Assembly: GCA_905210055.1 (NCBI GenBank)
Contig: CAJLVH010000115.1
Span: 1-6,330 of the forward strand
From: an uncultured Enorma sp.
GTDB taxonomy: Bacteria; Actinomycetota; Coriobacteriia; Coriobacteriales; Coriobacteriaceae
Direction of reading: 5' to 3'
Length of the DNA: 6,330 bases
Shown here in pieces: positions 5,850 to 6,330 of the stretch. Numbering within the stretch: the stretch's first letter is position 1; every line of letters starts with the position of its first letter. The translations under genes were made by a program, and so were the position numbers. The notes beneath the pieces were generated by a model. That model saw only the letters and a list, made by a program, of their open reading frames with translations, did not search any database and had not been told where the DNA came from.

Positions 5850-6217
5850 GGGGCCGACTGGTTTCGACACGATAGCTCTGAGAGAGGAAGCAGGCCGTGG
5901 TCTCCTCGCCACGCTAAACAGGGGTACTGTCAAATTGAATTGACAAGAATTCTTCTTATGAGCCCCAGCTGGCTCTTGCTGCTTAATTAATTAGCGGCAC
6001 GCCAAACCCGGGAGTTCCCCGACCCGGGCGCGGTGTCATTTGAGGGGAATGCTCCCGCGCACGTAATCGGTATGGCGCGGGCTAAGACTGAACCGGTTGG
6101 GACGGCGCGAGCGTGTCGCTGCGCGCACGCCGTCCGAGATTAAACCAGCGACTGAGCCTGGAGATGCCGATCAGGGGGCTTTCGTGGACCGGAGTTCGAT
6201 TCTCCGCGGCTCCACCA
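5850..6217 (+). ncRNA. ssrA: Transfer-messenger RNA (tmRNA, SsrA)
   Basis: tmRNA rescues stalled ribosomes with SmpB and adds a degradation tag. The 368-base gene starts with GGGGCCG (5850-5856), which pairs with CGGCTCC (6207-6213) as a seven-pair acceptor stem; the third pair is G-U, the alanine identity element. The conserved GACTGGTTTCGACA follows at 5856-5869. The T arm is CGGAG-TTCGATT-CTCCG (6190-6206), and discriminator A plus CCA are encoded at 6214-6217. The tag frame ends GCT CTT GCT GCT TAA (5972-5986), giving the typical ALAA terminus. Two H-type pseudoknots are readable. In one, stem 6054-6060/6075-6081 has loop 6065-6071 pairing with 6092-6098. In the other, stem 6100-6107/6128-6135 has loop 6115-6121 pairing with 6146-6152. 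It is a one-piece, not a permuted, tmRNA. Confidence 0.97.
5942..5986 (+). other. tmRNA tag-peptide reading frame
   Basis: Within the tmRNA the likely tag is DKNSSYEPQLALAA followed by TAA, with in-frame TGA at 5936-5938 just upstream limiting the frame. The ALAA end is the usual recognition signal for ClpXP-type proteolysis. The resume codon is inferred as GAC at 5942; the codon before it (ATT) or a later one cannot be excluded. Confidence 0.75.
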
Positions 6218-6228
6218 GGAAATGAAGT

Positions 6229-6255
6229 GCGGCTCCGGCGACGGAGCCGCTTTTT
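6229..6255 (+). terminator. Intrinsic terminator of tmRNA
   Basis: GCGGCTCCG (6229-6237) and CGGAGCCGC (6242-6250) form a perfect 9-bp stem with a GCGA tetraloop, directly followed by TTTTT (6251-6255). It begins 12 bases after the tmRNA CCA end. Confidence 0.93.
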
Positions 6256-6298
6256 GGTTTGGGCGCGCCACAGGGGACTCGAACCCGGAGGGCGCGGA

Positions 6299-6326
6299 GC
6301 GGCGCAAACGCGCGAGCGTTTGCCGC
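6299..6326. repeat. GC-rich hairpin at the window edge
   Basis: GCGGCGCAAACGC (6299-6311) and GCGTTTGCCGC (6316-6326) pair around a GCGA tetraloop, with a two-base bulge in the left arm. Just before it, at 6273-6287, the minus strand reads CCGGGTTCGAGTCCC, which resembles a tRNA T-loop, but no complete tRNA can be folded. The rest of 6256-6330 holds no gene that I can support. Confidence 0.6.
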
Positions 6327-6330
6327 GGAG

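Noticed and set aside
6172..6290. Minus-strand reading containing VEPRRIELRSTKAP across the tmRNA 3' end
   Set aside because: It is antisense to the tmRNA T arm and terminator; such frames are commonly mis-called proteins next to tRNA-like genes.
6262..6330. A tRNA gene on the minus strand
   Set aside because: Only a T-loop-like sequence is present; the T stem has just three good pairs, and no acceptor stem, anticodon arm or CCA can be matched.

Overview
The window carries a tightly packed arginine-biosynthesis operon on the minus strand in the order argC-argJ-argB-argD. Upstream of it, also on the minus strand, is a patatin-like serine lipase gene. A complete transfer-messenger RNA gene (ssrA) lies on the plus strand at the right end. 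The DNA looks GC-rich, genes start on ATG behind clear Shine-Dalgarno sites, and the proteins are typical bacterial forms. My best guess at the source is a high-GC actinobacterium of the Coriobacteriia (Collinsella/Olsenella/Eggerthella type). The basis is the argCJBD layout, the tmRNA tag and a remembered class of short intergenic repeats. This is inference; no marker in the window settles it.

Layout from right to left, as the minus-strand operon is transcribed. The region 5850-6217 is tmRNA with an encoded CCA end, followed by a strong intrinsic terminator. Bases 5630-5849 form a divergent promoter region for the lipase (minus) and tmRNA (plus). Bases 4751-5629 encode the lipase. Bases 4481-4750 are a non-coding gap that probably holds the arg promoter; it contains a perfect 10-bp inverted repeat placed like an operator. 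argC is at 3413-4480. A 177-bp gap follows, mostly filled by a striking nested repeat with a perfect 36-bp inverted repeat. argJ (1970-3235), argB (917-1879) and the start of argD (826 down to the window edge) follow, each separated by about 90 bp.

Together ArgJ, ArgB, ArgC and ArgD convert glutamate to ornithine through acetylated intermediates. ArgJ recycles the acetyl group from acetylornithine to glutamate. ArgB phosphorylates N-acetylglutamate, ArgC reduces the phosphate to the semialdehyde, and ArgD transaminates it to acetylornithine. ArgB has the N-terminal extension seen in arginine-inhibited kinases, so feedback control by arginine is likely at that step. The tmRNA gene is unrelated to this pathway and serves ribosome rescue.

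I did not find a clearly new multi-gene system. The items most worth a second look are the repeat cluster inside the arg operon, the operator-like palindrome upstream of argC, an apparent insertion in ArgD, and a tRNA-arm-like sequence with a hairpin just past the tmRNA terminator.
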